The notes under the pieces: generated by a model
Database searches by the model: none
The model's input: the letters and a program-made list of their open reading frames with translations, nothing else
Told to the model about the DNA's origin: nothing
Part shown: positions 1 to 7,230 of the stretch, one piece after another
How positions within the stretch are numbered: position 1 is the stretch's first letter
How the letters are laid out: each line of letters begins with the position of its first letter
Assembly: GCA_902826155.1 (NCBI GenBank)
Contig: CADEDU010000150.1
Location: 1-8,511 of the forward strand
From: an uncultured beta proteobacterium
Lineage (GTDB): Bacteria > Pseudomonadota > Gammaproteobacteria > Burkholderiales > SG8-39
Length of the DNA stretch: 8,511 nucleotides
Reading direction: 5' to 3'
Program-made: the position numbers and the translations under genes

Positions 1-63
1 CGGCTTGGCCGTGCCGCACGCATTCGCTTGCCGCCACCGAAGCAACCACCTGGATCTCACCGT

Positions 64-2211
64 ATGCGAACCACACCATCGTCCGCCGCGTTCGTCGCGG
101 CGAGCCTTCTGCTCGCTGAAGCCGCACTCGGTCAGGCGCCGGCACCTCAACCCGGCACCGACGCGGCCACACTGCCCACGATCGAAGTGGTCGGGCGACG
201 GCAATCGGGCACCTATCACGCCGAGGAAGCCGTCGGCACCAAGACCGAGTTGCCGTTGCGCGAACTGCCGCACGCCGTGCGCATTCTCACCCGCCAGACG
301 CTCGACGATCTCGGCGCGACTCGCCTGGACGACTCGCTCGACTACGTCGGCGGTGTATCGAGGCAGAACCACTTCGGAGGCCTGTGGGACAACATCGCGA
401 TCCGTGGGCTGGCTGGTGACATCAACAACGGCATGCCCCTGCTGCTGAACGGCTTCTCCGGAAATCGAGGCTTCAACGCGCCGCGCGACACGGCAAACCT
501 GGAACGCATCGAGTTCCTCAAGGGGCCGGCGGCATCGCTGTACGGCACGACCGAACCCGGCGGCACGCTCAATCTGGTGACCAAGAAGCCGCTATGGAAG
601 CCCGGCCATGCGATCGAAGCGTACGTGGGGAGCTACGACACCTATCGGCTCGCGGTCGATTCGACCGGCCCGCTCGGCGGCAGCCTCGCGTATCGGTTCA
701 ATGGCGCGTTCGAGGACCGCGGCGGATTCCGCGATTTCGTCGACACACGTCGCACGTTCCTCGCGCCGGCGTTCACCTGGCGACTGTCGAACGCGACGCG
801 ACTCGACTACACCGGCGAGTGGCTGCGACACAAGACGCCGCTCGATCGCGGTGTGGTCGCCATCGACAATCGCCTCGGCCAGGTGCCGCGCGAGCGGTTC
901 CTGGGTGAGCCTGCCGACGGCGACGTAACGGTCGAGAACCAGACCCACCAGGTCGTGCTCGAGCACGACTTCACCACTCGCTGGAGCAGCCGAGTCGGCC
1001 TGTCCTACAAGAGCGGCAAGCTCAACGGTTTCTCGACCGAGGCCCAGCCATCACTGCAAGCCGATCAGCGCACGCTGCGGCGGCAGCGACGCTTCCGCGC
1101 CTACGACTCCGACGACTTCGCCGTGCAAGGCGAGCTCATCGGCAAGCTCAACACGGCCGGATTCGATCACGAACTCCTGCTGGGCGTCGAAGCGTATCGA
1201 TTTCGCCTCGACCAATTGATGCTGCGCGTGAATCCCACCGTAGCCGCCCCCTACGCGATCGACGTGCTGGCTCCGGTGTACGGTCAGGCGCAGCCCACAC
1301 CGCTTCCCAACACCGAAACGCGCGAGGACCAGAACAACATCGCGTTCTACGTGCAGGACACGGTCAAGCTCGGACAAAGCTGGCGTCTGTTACTGGGCCT
1401 GCGGCACGATCGCGTCGATCAGGAACTGCTCAATCGACGCACCGGCTTGCGGACGCAGCAGTCCCCGAACGCGACTTCGCCGCGCATCGGACTGAGCTTC
1501 CTCGCCTCGCCGCAGTGGACGCTGTTCACAAACGCCGGACGCTCGTTTCGCCCCAACAGCGGCGTCGACGCCACTGGCGCTGCGTTCGATCCGGAATCTG
1601 GCACCGCATACGAAATGGGCGCGAAATGGGAATCGGCCGATCGCACCATCGGCAGCACGCTCGCGCTGTTCGACATCCGCAAGAAGCGCGTACTGACGGC
1701 TGACCCGGCCAACGCCGGATTCTCGATCACCGCAGGCGAGGTGCGCAGTCGTGGCCTGGATCTGGACCTCTCCGGCCAGATCACCCGCGCCTGGCGGATC
1801 AATGCCAGCTTCACCTACCACGATGCCGCCGTGGTCAAAGACAACACGCTCGAGGTCGGCGGACGGCTGCTGAACATTCCGCGCATTAACGGCAGCTTGC
1901 TGCTTGTCTACGAAGGCGCAGTCGGCCAATCCGGCCGCTACGGTCTTGGCGGCGGCTTCACCTACTCGGGGCGACGCCTCGGCGAAGCGCGTACCCAGGC
2001 ACAGGCCGATGCGGGCACCCCGGCGTTCGAGCTGCCGGCCTACACGGTGGCGAAGCTGGTGGGCTACTGGCGCATCAGCACCAATCTGCGCCTGTCGATC
2101 GACGTCGACAACCTGTTCGACAAGACCTACTACACCAACTCGTTTCAGCGCACCTGGGTTGCGGTCGGCGCGCCCCGCACGATCACACTTGGTGCGCAGT
2201 GGCGGTTCTAG
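64..2211 (+). CDS. TonB-dependent siderophore receptor (outer membrane)
   Basis: This gene encodes an outer-membrane, energy-coupled importer, most likely for a ferric siderophore. From the ATG at 64 the product is 715 residues, in the usual range for the family. Residues 1 to about 23 form a short signal peptide with a hydrophobic core (VAASLLLAEAALG). A TonB-box-like TIEVVG lies at 39-44, close to the mature N-terminus, and no extra N-terminal signalling domain precedes it. The plug spans roughly 60-178 and contains IAIRGLAGDINNG near 111 and LERIEFLKGPAASLYG at 146-161, followed by EPGGTLNLVTKKP. The rest is beta-barrel, with the conserved late NLFDKTYY at 683-690 and the terminal aromatic QWRF needed for outer-membrane assembly. 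An in-frame TTG at 28 would add 12 polar residues ahead of the signal peptide, so ATG 64 is preferred. No clear Fur box is visible in the 63 bp upstream. The ligand cannot be deduced, and a non-iron substrate remains possible. Confidence 0.93.
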   Translation: MRTTPSSAAFVAASLLLAEAALGQAPAPQPGTDAATLPTIEVVGRRQSGTYHAEEAVGTKTELPLRELPHAVRILTRQTLDDLGATRLDDSLDYVGGVSRQNHFGGLWDNIAIRGLAGDINNGMPLLLNGFSGNRGFNAPRDTANLERIEFLKGPAASLYGTTEPGGTLNLVTKKPLWKPGHAIEAYVGSYDTYRLAVDSTGPLGGSLAYRFNGAFEDRGGFRDFVDTRRTFLAPAFTWRLSNATRLDYTGEWLRHKTPLDRGVVAIDNRLGQVPRERFLGEPADGDVTVENQTHQVVLEHDFTTRWSSRVGLSYKSGKLNGFSTEAQPSLQADQRTLRRQRRFRAYDSDDFAVQGELIGKLNTAGFDHELLLGVEAYRFRLDQLMLRVNPTVAAPYAIDVLAPVYGQAQPTPLPNTETREDQNNIAFYVQDTVKLGQSWRLLLGLRHDRVDQELLNRRTGLRTQQSPNATSPRIGLSFLASPQWTLFTNAGRSFRPNSGVDATGAAFDPESGTAYEMGAKWESADRTIGSTLALFDIRKKRVLTADPANAGFSITAGEVRSRGLDLDLSGQITRAWRINASFTYHDAAVVKDNTLEVGGRLLNIPRINGSLLLVYEGAVGQSGRYGLGGGFTYSGRRLGEARTQAQADAGTPAFELPAYTVAKLVGYWRISTNLRLSIDVDNLFDKTYYTNSFQRTWVAVGAPRTITLGAQWRF

Positions 2212-2401
2212 GCACGCGCTGATTCGCGCGCACCTCAAGGCGGCAGAACTAGCCGTGCGCCCCGGGATCAGCACACAGCCATCGCATCGCTGGGCTTGCC
2301 ACGACCGCATGGTCTCGATCCGCGGCAGCACGACGTATAGACTCGGCGGACCCTTCCCGCGTGTTCTCGCAGTCGCCGGCAACTCAATGCGGCGGCGACC
2401 G

Positions 2402-2422
2402 CGCGGGACCATCCCGCGAGGA
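2402..2422 (+). promoter_or_regulatory. Amidase leader hairpin abutting the Shine-Dalgarno
   Basis: CGCGGGA (2402-2408) and TCCCGCG (2412-2418) are perfect 7-bp inverted arms with a 3-base loop. The right arm ends on the first base of GAGGA (2418-2422), the ribosome binding site, which sits 7 nt before ATG 2430. An earlier copy of TCCCGCG (2355-2361) could pair with the same left arm, giving an alternative fold. The 218-bp gap 2212-2429 shows no gene. A TATAGA hexamer at 2336-2341 could be a -10, but no good -35 precedes it. A regulatory role is inference, since short GC-rich arms also arise by chance. Confidence 0.35.
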
Positions 2423-2429
2423 TTCGAGC

Positions 2430-4748
2430 ATGACCGCACGCACCAACCCCTTCAGCGTCGAAGAAGCCACCATCGCCGAGTTGCATGCGGCCATCCAGGA
2501 CGGCCGCACGACCTGCGTCGACGTCGTGCAGCAGTACCTGGCACGGGCGCGCGCGTACAACGGTGTGTCGAGCATGCTGGTGACGGCGGACGGCAAGCCG
2601 ATCGCGCAAGCGCAGGGCACCGTGCGCGCGCAAGCGCCGATCCGCTTCCCGACGAAGACCGTGCACGCGGCCGAGGTGCTCCCCGATCTGGACCAGTACC
2701 AGGGGCCGCCGCTCGAATTCGGACGCATGGAACCGACCGCCTCGGACCCGGGCGTGGCGCAACAGTTCGGCATGATCGTCGGCATCGCGAACGCCGGGCA
2801 ACTCAACACGCTGGCGACGATCAACATTCGCGGCGAGCGCTCGGTGACCTGCAAGGGCGATTTCGATCGACATCCATCGCAGGGCCCCCTGCCCAAGGGT
2901 GCGCCGCCCGCGTGCGAGTTCTTCCGACACTATCCCGACGCGCTGGAGCGTGCCGCCGAGCTCGATGCCGCCTACGGGCGCAATCCTGATCTGACCGCGA
3001 TGCCTATGTACGGCGTGGTGTTCTCGTTCAAGGATCCGTTCGACACCAAGGACATGCGCTCCACCGGCGGCGGCGATGCGCGCTACGACATGGATGCGCC
3101 GGCACGCGATCACGCGCTGGTCGAGCAGTTGCGCAACAAGGGCGCGATCATCTACGCCAAGGCGCTGTCCACCGAATACAACGGACGCGCGGGCGATCCG
3201 GGCGGCAAGCACAAACCGGAGAAGGTGCTGCCCTCCACGCTCGGCTATCAGCGCAGCACCTGGGCGGGCAACCCATCGAATGTGTACGACACCACGCGTG
3301 CCGCCTCGCTCGGCTCGAGCTCGGGCTCGGGCGTGTCGGTGAGCGCGAATCTGGTGATGGCGAGTCTGGGCGAGGAAACGCGCGCTTCCACGCGCGGACC
3401 GGCCAATCACAACGCAGTGGCGCTGATCCTGCCGCACAAGGCGATGATCGGGTTCGACGGAGGCGCGATCGGTGCTGACATCTACTGCGATCGCACCGGC
3501 ATTCTGTGCCGCCGGATCGAAGACAGCGCCAAGGTGCTCGATGCGCTGAAAGACCCCGAGCACGGCTACTACGATCCGCGCGACCCTTACACCACAGTGC
3601 CGCGCTCATCCGTTCTGCCGGAGGGCTATGCCGTCCATGCGCGCTCGAACGGCGCGCCCGGTTCGCTCAAGGGTATGCGCATCGGCGTGATCCGCGAGTC
3701 GATGGCCTATCCGCCGGGCTCCAAGACCGAAGAGCCGATCGTCACGGCCGCCGCGAAAGAGATCACAGCGATCCTGCGCGACAAGCTTGGCGCCACGCTG
3801 GTGGAGTCGTCGCACCGCCATTGGCAGCGCGATCCGGAGATCGAGCCGATGAAGACCGATTTCCGCCGCGCGCTCGCGAAGCTCGTGCCGGTGTTCATGC
3901 CCGACATCCTGTTCCGGCTGGGCAGTGACGGTCAGCCGCTGTTCAAGGAATTCGCCGCGACGATCCAGCCCACCGAGTTTGCCCCGGGCAAGGTGTTCGG
4001 CAGCGGCACGATGAAGCCGATCGACTACTGCGTGGCGCTGGCCGAAGGCCGGATCGAGCCGCCGCTCAATTTCGATATCGCGACGATCCAGGAGCAGCAA
4101 CTCGCCGCCACGTTCCGCTTCCATATCCCGCAGTATCTGTCGCGGCGCGCCGAAGACTGGAAAGCCAAAGGCGTGAACGAGTCGATCGTCGATTTCGCCT
4201 CGCTCAATGCCCGCTCGAAGTTCTGGGGCGACGATCAGCGTTCGGCGTTTCGCAACTGGGACGATCTGGCCGATCCGCGCAATCCGCTCGATGGCCGTCA
4301 GGGCGTGAACGAACGCATCATGCTGCGCGAGTTGCTGCGGCGCGTGGACATGATGGTGATCATCGAAAACAAACTCGACGCCCTGGTGCGGCTGCACACG
4401 CCGTTCCCGCCGGGGATCATCGGTGGCGCGTATCAACCCGGGCTGCCCGGCAACCTGCGCCCGGAAACCTTCTACGGCCCCAATGCCGGCCTCACCGAAG
4501 TGCTGATCCCCGCCGGATACGTGACCACGGCGTACGACCCGGTGTTCAAGCTGAGCGACGATCGCAAACGCTACGTCGTAGCGCCCTCGGACAACCCGAC
4601 CGCACTAGCCGCGCCCGGCCTGCCGTTTTCGCTGGTGTTCCGTGCCGAACCAGGCAAGGAGGATGTGATCCTCAAGGTTGCCTCGGCCTACGAGGCGGCG
4701 TCGCGGCGACGCGTGCCGCCGCCGGCTTTCGGGCCGCTCCCGCGCTGA
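2430..4748 (+). CDS. Long, divergent amidase-signature (AS) family hydrolase
   Basis: This is a 772-residue amidase-signature enzyme that should hydrolyse a carboxamide through a Lys-cisSer-Ser triad. The candidate Lys is K201 in SFKDPFDTKDMRSTGGG. The glycine/serine loop GSSSGSG (295-301) supplies the cis-Ser, S296 or S297. The nucleophile aligns with S320 in GEETRASTRGPA, where most family members have DTGGS. The C-terminal LPFSLVFRAEPGKED and KVASAYEAASRRRVPPP are also typical. Two features are unusual. About 110 extra residues (roughly 55-168) separate the N-terminal helix from the helix that precedes the catalytic Lys, and the whole protein is far longer than the usual 450-570. There is no signal peptide or membrane segment, so it is probably cytosolic. 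ATG 2430 is chosen because GAGGA lies 7 nt upstream. A GTG at 2361 in the same frame lacks such a site. The substrate is unknown, and it should not be called GatA. The reading frame is intact. Confidence 0.9.
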   Translation: MTARTNPFSVEEATIAELHAAIQDGRTTCVDVVQQYLARARAYNGVSSMLVTADGKPIAQAQGTVRAQAPIRFPTKTVHAAEVLPDLDQYQGPPLEFGRMEPTASDPGVAQQFGMIVGIANAGQLNTLATINIRGERSVTCKGDFDRHPSQGPLPKGAPPACEFFRHYPDALERAAELDAAYGRNPDLTAMPMYGVVFSFKDPFDTKDMRSTGGGDARYDMDAPARDHALVEQLRNKGAIIYAKALSTEYNGRAGDPGGKHKPEKVLPSTLGYQRSTWAGNPSNVYDTTRAASLGSSSGSGVSVSANLVMASLGEETRASTRGPANHNAVALILPHKAMIGFDGGAIGADIYCDRTGILCRRIEDSAKVLDALKDPEHGYYDPRDPYTTVPRSSVLPEGYAVHARSNGAPGSLKGMRIGVIRESMAYPPGSKTEEPIVTAAAKEITAILRDKLGATLVESSHRHWQRDPEIEPMKTDFRRALAKLVPVFMPDILFRLGSDGQPLFKEFAATIQPTEFAPGKVFGSGTMKPIDYCVALAEGRIEPPLNFDIATIQEQQLAATFRFHIPQYLSRRAEDWKAKGVNESIVDFASLNARSKFWGDDQRSAFRNWDDLADPRNPLDGRQGVNERIMLRELLRRVDMMVIIENKLDALVRLHTPFPPGIIGGAYQPGLPGNLRPETFYGPNAGLTEVLIPAGYVTTAYDPVFKLSDDRKRYVVAPSDNPTALAAPGLPFSLVFRAEPGKEDVILKVASAYEAASRRRVPPPAFGPLPR

Positions 4749-4772
4749 GCCGGTAGCGCTTCGATCCGTCAG

Positions 4773-4799
4773 GGCCACCACGCCTACAGGTGATTGGCC
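4773..4799. terminator. Weak candidate bidirectional hairpin between convergent genes
   Basis: Only 35 bp separate the amidase stop from the phosphatase stop. An imperfect inverted repeat overlaps the phosphatase 3' end: GGCCA (4773-4777) pairs with TGGCC (4795-4799), and an inner CAC pairs with GTG. There is no T-tract on either strand, so intrinsic termination would be poor. It is listed because two converging transcripts meet here. Confidence 0.22.
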
Positions 4800-5632
4800 A
4801 TCGTCACGCCGTTGACGAACAGATCCTTGATGGAGTCGAACTTGGTGGCGACGTGCAGCTTGTCGCCGCGGCGTTCCAGTACCAGGAACCCGGTCTCGCC
4901 GACGCGATAGTCGCCGATGTCGTGCGAGTCGACGACGCGCTTGCCGTACAGGTCGAGCGTATTGCCGTGACCGGAGATGATCAGGTTGCTGCCTGCGGGA
5001 ATCGACGTGCTCATCAGCACTTCGCGCAAGCGCTGGGCGAACTGCTCATGGTCGGAACTGCGTAACGCCGCCGGATGCAGCAGCGCGGGTTCCACCGCAT
5101 GGAGCTTGCCGAAGGCCAGCGTACCGGTCTGCTTCGCGCGGCAACTCGGACTCGACAGGACCGGGCCGACCGGGATCTTCAGGTGACGGAACGCCTCACC
5201 GATCAGTTTCGCCTCTTCCTTGCCGCGATCGGTCAGACACACCGCACGCTTGTAGGAGGCGGATTCGCCGTCAGCCTTGGTGAGCAGCTCCAGCGCGTCG
5301 AACGCGGTGACGTCGTCCCAGCGCTCGCGCTGCGCGTGACGCATGTACAGGATGTAGCCACCCTTGCGCAGCTCGTCGAGCCAGTGATCGTTGTGCGCGG
5401 CATCACGCGCGAGCGTGGCACGCAGCGTCTCGGTGTAATGGGGCTGGCTGAACGGCCAATCGCCCCGCGAGGACTGATGCGCGCCCAGGTAGAACGCGCC
5501 GGCTAGAGCCGCCGCGACGGTCAATGACTTCAGGAGGAATGAAAACCGCGCGGTCCCGCGCTGCGCCGTCACGGGCCTGCACCGCCCGTGCTGGCGAGCC
5601 CGATACGCCGGTGTTGTGCGCCCATGCGTCAT
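4784..5632 (-). CDS. Membrane-anchored histidine phosphatase superfamily protein
   Basis: This 282-residue protein belongs to the histidine phosphatase (phosphoglycerate mutase-like) superfamily, in which a phosphohistidine intermediate removes phosphate from a small molecule or protein. The catalytic pocket is recognisable: YMRHAQRE carries R98 and the nucleophile H99, SSPSCRAKQTG (160-170) carries R165, and ISGHGNTLDL carries H222. LTDRGKEEAKLIGEAF (133-148) is the usual helix after the first motif. The first motif reads RHAQ rather than RHG. An N-terminal segment of about 30 basic residues precedes one transmembrane helix (about 31-51), so the domain probably faces the periplasm, tethered to the inner membrane. 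The ATG at 5632 has a weak GGGAA upstream. An internal GTG at codon 21 (5570-5572) would also keep the helix. The substrate is unknown. The gene is isolated from the upstream cupin by a 212-bp palindrome-rich spacer. Confidence 0.85.
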   Translation of the reverse strand: MTHGRTTPAYRARQHGRCRPVTAQRGTARFSFLLKSLTVAAALAGAFYLGAHQSSRGDWPFSQPHYTETLRATLARDAAHNDHWLDELRKGGYILYMRHAQRERWDDVTAFDALELLTKADGESASYKRAVCLTDRGKEEAKLIGEAFRHLKIPVGPVLSSPSCRAKQTGTLAFGKLHAVEPALLHPAALRSSDHEQFAQRLREVLMSTSIPAGSNLIISGHGNTLDLYGKRVVDSHDIGDYRVGETGFLVLERRGDKLHVATKFDSIKDLFVNGVTMANHL

Positions 5633-5643
5633 TGTTGTTCCCG

Positions 5644-5649
5644 ATTATC
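5644..5649 (-). promoter_or_regulatory. Possible -10 element for the phosphatase gene
   Basis: On the minus strand GATAAT matches the sigma-70 -10 consensus at five of six positions. It lies only 11 nt upstream of ATG 5632, so a transcript would have a very short leader or start translation at a downstream codon. No good -35 lies 16-18 bp further upstream, where the large inverted repeat 5652-5696 begins. An activator or repressor binding that repeat could control this promoter. Confidence 0.25.
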
Positions 5650-5651
5650 GA

Positions 5652-5696
5652 CCGACCGTGTTTGACCGGCGCGAGCGCGCCGTGTTTCACGGTCGG
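5652..5696. repeat. Nested inverted repeat (45 bp) upstream of the phosphatase gene
   Basis: The outer arms CCGACCGTG (5652-5660) and CACGGTCGG (5688-5696) are a perfect 9-bp inverted repeat. Inside them GGCGCG (5668-5673) and CGCGCC (5676-5681) form a second perfect pair around a 2-base centre. The unpaired flanks between the arms are 7 and 6 bases. The motif CGTGTTT also occurs twice in direct orientation (5657-5663 and 5681-5687). There is no T-tract on the minus strand after it, so an operator or structured leader fits better than an intrinsic terminator for the cupin transcript. Confidence 0.55.
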
Positions 5697-5728
5697 ATGA
5701 ATTTTCGGGTCCGCCGGTACCGGGCAAC

Positions 5729-5744
5729 AGTGCCGATCGGCACT
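5729..5744. repeat. Perfect 16-bp palindrome in the cupin-phosphatase spacer
   Basis: AGTGCCGATCGGCACT equals its own reverse complement over all 16 bases. A second, shorter palindrome CCGGTACCGG lies at 5714-5723. A gapless, fully symmetric site resembles the operator of a dimeric repressor more than a hairpin. The remainder of the spacer, 5745-5844, shows no gene or clear signal. Confidence 0.5.
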
Positions 5745-5844
5745 TTCGGGGCAGCGCGTCGCCGCGCGAAAGCGTCCAATGAACATGCCTGGGCGTTCGC
5801 TGATGCCCGTTGCAGCGATCCCTCCGCAGCCGCGCAGCCGCCCG

Positions 5845-6243
5845 CTACTTAGGTGCCTCGACGACGCGCGTGTCGAATTTCGCGGGCGACACGATCTCCA
5901 GAATCTCCAGATCATCGGACACGGCGATCTCGCGATGCGGGATGCCCGGCCGCTGATGGATGCAATCGCCCTTGCGCAATGTTCGTACGCCTTGACCCTC
6001 GTACTCGAACGTCGCCCAGCCGTTGAGAATGTAGACGAACTGGAAGTCGCAGTCGTGCACGTGCCATTCCTGCACCGCGTCCTTCACCTTCTTGCCGTTG
6101 TTGCGAATCACGTGCGCGACGTAGTCGCCCTTGGTGGCGCCGTGGATGCCCAGATCGCGGTATTCGAAGATCTCGCGCAACCCGGGTGTCCAATTCGCCC
6201 CTTCGGACACGCTGTGGTTGAAGTCCCATGCCTTCTTGTTCAT
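5845..6243 (-). CDS. Small single-domain cupin protein
   Basis: This 132-residue protein is a single conserved beta-barrel (cupin_2 type). Motif 1 is EWHVHDCDFQFVYILNG (59-75), giving metal ligands H61 and H63. Motif 2 is GDCIHQRPGIPH (92-103), with the third histidine H103. The position normally held by glutamate in motif 1 appears to be Q68, so the metal site would be 3-His/1-Gln. The N-terminal stretch FEYRDLGIHGATKGDYVAHVIR is, from memory, conserved in a widespread group of proteobacterial cupins of unknown role. It could be a small dioxygenase or isomerase, or a binding protein, and the sequence does not decide. The start is well supported: GAGGAGG (6250-6256, minus strand) lies 6 nt before the ATG. 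It sits 73 bp downstream of the exporter gene on the same strand, so partial co-transcription is possible. Confidence 0.88.
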   Translation of the reverse strand: MNKKAWDFNHSVSEGANWTPGLREIFEYRDLGIHGATKGDYVAHVIRNNGKKVKDAVQEWHVHDCDFQFVYILNGWATFEYEGQGVRTLRKGDCIHQRPGIPHREIAVSDDLEILEIVSPAKFDTRVVEAPK

Positions 6244-6249
6244 CGATTG

Positions 6250-6286
6250 CCTCCTCGCAAGTGAAACAGCCGAAACGAGAATAGCA
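6250..6286 (-). promoter_or_regulatory. Cupin ribosome binding site and candidate extended -10
   Basis: GAGGAGG at 6250-6256 (minus strand) is nearly perfectly complementary to the 16S rRNA tail and ideally spaced, which fixes the cupin start. Further upstream TGCTATTCT (6278-6286, minus strand) resembles an extended -10 element, which could start a cupin transcript inside the 73-bp gap. The -35 region is poor. The binding site is solid and the promoter is a guess. Confidence 0.45.
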
Positions 6287-6316
6287 CCGACTCAGCCCGT
6301 CACCGCAGGCGCAGCA

Positions 6317-7195
6317 TCAGGTGCCGCGCGCAGCGTGCTCACGGCCGCTCGCGAGCGTTTCGATCACCAGTGCGGCGATCGCGATCACACCACCGACGAT
6401 GGCCAGCGGCGGCGGACGCTCGCCCGCCCCGAGCCACGCCCAGGTGGAGCCGAGCACGATCTCCACGACCAGGAACAGCGTCATCTCGGTCGGCGAGAGC
6501 ACACGCGCGGCCACCATCGCCATAACGCACGGAACCGCAAGTTGGAACAGGCCCAGCCCGGCGAGGATGGCAACGTCGCGCGCGCTTGCGGTGAGGGGAA
6601 ATGCGAGCGGAAGCATGACCAGTGCGGAGATCAGCGCGCCGGTGAACACCGCAGGCGTGAGATCGACCACGCCGCGGTACTTGTGCGCGATCACCCAGGT
6701 GAGACCGGCGCCGATCGGCACCGCGAGCGCGATAAGGTTGCCGACCAGATGCGAGGCATCGCTGCTTGCCCCGAACATCAGCACGATGCCTGCGAGCGAC
6801 AGTGTCGCCATCGCCCAGGTGCGTCGCGCCACGCGCAGCCCGAGGAGCACGAACGCCATCGCGCTGGTGAGCAGCGGCGCCAGGCTCTCGACGATCAAGG
6901 TGTTGGCGACCGTCGTGTAGGTGAGCGCGATCATGAAGCAGGTGAACTGCAGCGCCCAGGTGAAACCCGAGGCGATGCCTGCGCCGCCGCCACGCGCAAA
7001 GGTGGCCAGCACCTGTCCGCGGTACATGAACACGATCAACACCAGCATCGACAAGGCCGCGAACGAAGAACGCAGAAAAGGGACCTCCCAGCGTCCGGCC
7101 GATTCGATGAAGCGCGTGGCCACGCCCGCGACGCTCCACAGGCAGGCGGCGACGATCATGAGCAGCACGCCGGTGCTGTGGCGCGGGACTTTCAT
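6317..7195 (-). CDS. EamA/DMT-family inner-membrane transporter
   Basis: This 292-residue integral membrane protein of the drug/metabolite transporter superfamily has two tandem EamA halves and about ten transmembrane helices, at roughly 9-30, 42-57, 71-89, 95-113, 127-142, 151-170, 181-200, 208-226, 237-255 and 263-281. Each half carries the typical motif before its last helices: ALTYTTVANTLIVESLAPLL (90-109) and ARVLSPTEMTLFLVVEIVLG (230-249). Length and topology match exporters of amino acids or other metabolites, but the substrate cannot be predicted. The ATG at 7195 (MKVPRHSTG) places the first helix correctly. The frame stays open upstream to 7372, but that stretch is arginine-rich, non-hydrophobic and unlike the family. 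The ribosome binding site is weak. The gene diverges from the oxyR-like gene, with 232 bp between the two start codons, so the regulator may influence it. Confidence 0.9.
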   Translation of the reverse strand: MKVPRHSTGVLLMIVAACLWSVAGVATRFIESAGRWEVPFLRSSFAALSMLVLIVFMYRGQVLATFARGGGAGIASGFTWALQFTCFMIALTYTTVANTLIVESLAPLLTSAMAFVLLGLRVARRTWAMATLSLAGIVLMFGASSDASHLVGNLIALAVPIGAGLTWVIAHKYRGVVDLTPAVFTGALISALVMLPLAFPLTASARDVAILAGLGLFQLAVPCVMAMVAARVLSPTEMTLFLVVEIVLGSTWAWLGAGERPPPLAIVGGVIAIAALVIETLASGREHAARGT

Positions 7196-7230
7196 GGACG
7201 AATGGAGCGGGCGGGTGCGGGCAAACCGCG

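Noticed and set aside
1..63. Fur box upstream of the receptor
   Set aside because: Iron regulation would be expected, but no AT-rich inverted hexamer pattern is present in these 63 bases. It may lie outside the window.
2212..2260. GC-rich inverted segments after the receptor stop as a terminator
   Set aside because: The arms are very short and imperfect and no T-tract follows, so I cannot support a terminator.
1390..2439. 349-codon minus-strand frame opposite the receptor 3' end
   Set aside because: The composition is that of an antisense shadow, there is no recognisable motif, and it covers conserved receptor codons.
2268..3563. Long open frame on the minus strand opposite the amidase
   Set aside because: Its translation is rich in Arg, His, Ala and Val with no domain. 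It lies antisense to a clear enzyme, as expected when third positions are G/C-rich.
2430..4748. Assignment as GatA or another named amidase
   Set aside because: Length, insertion and the GEETRAS motif differ from GatA, and no gatB or gatC is adjacent.
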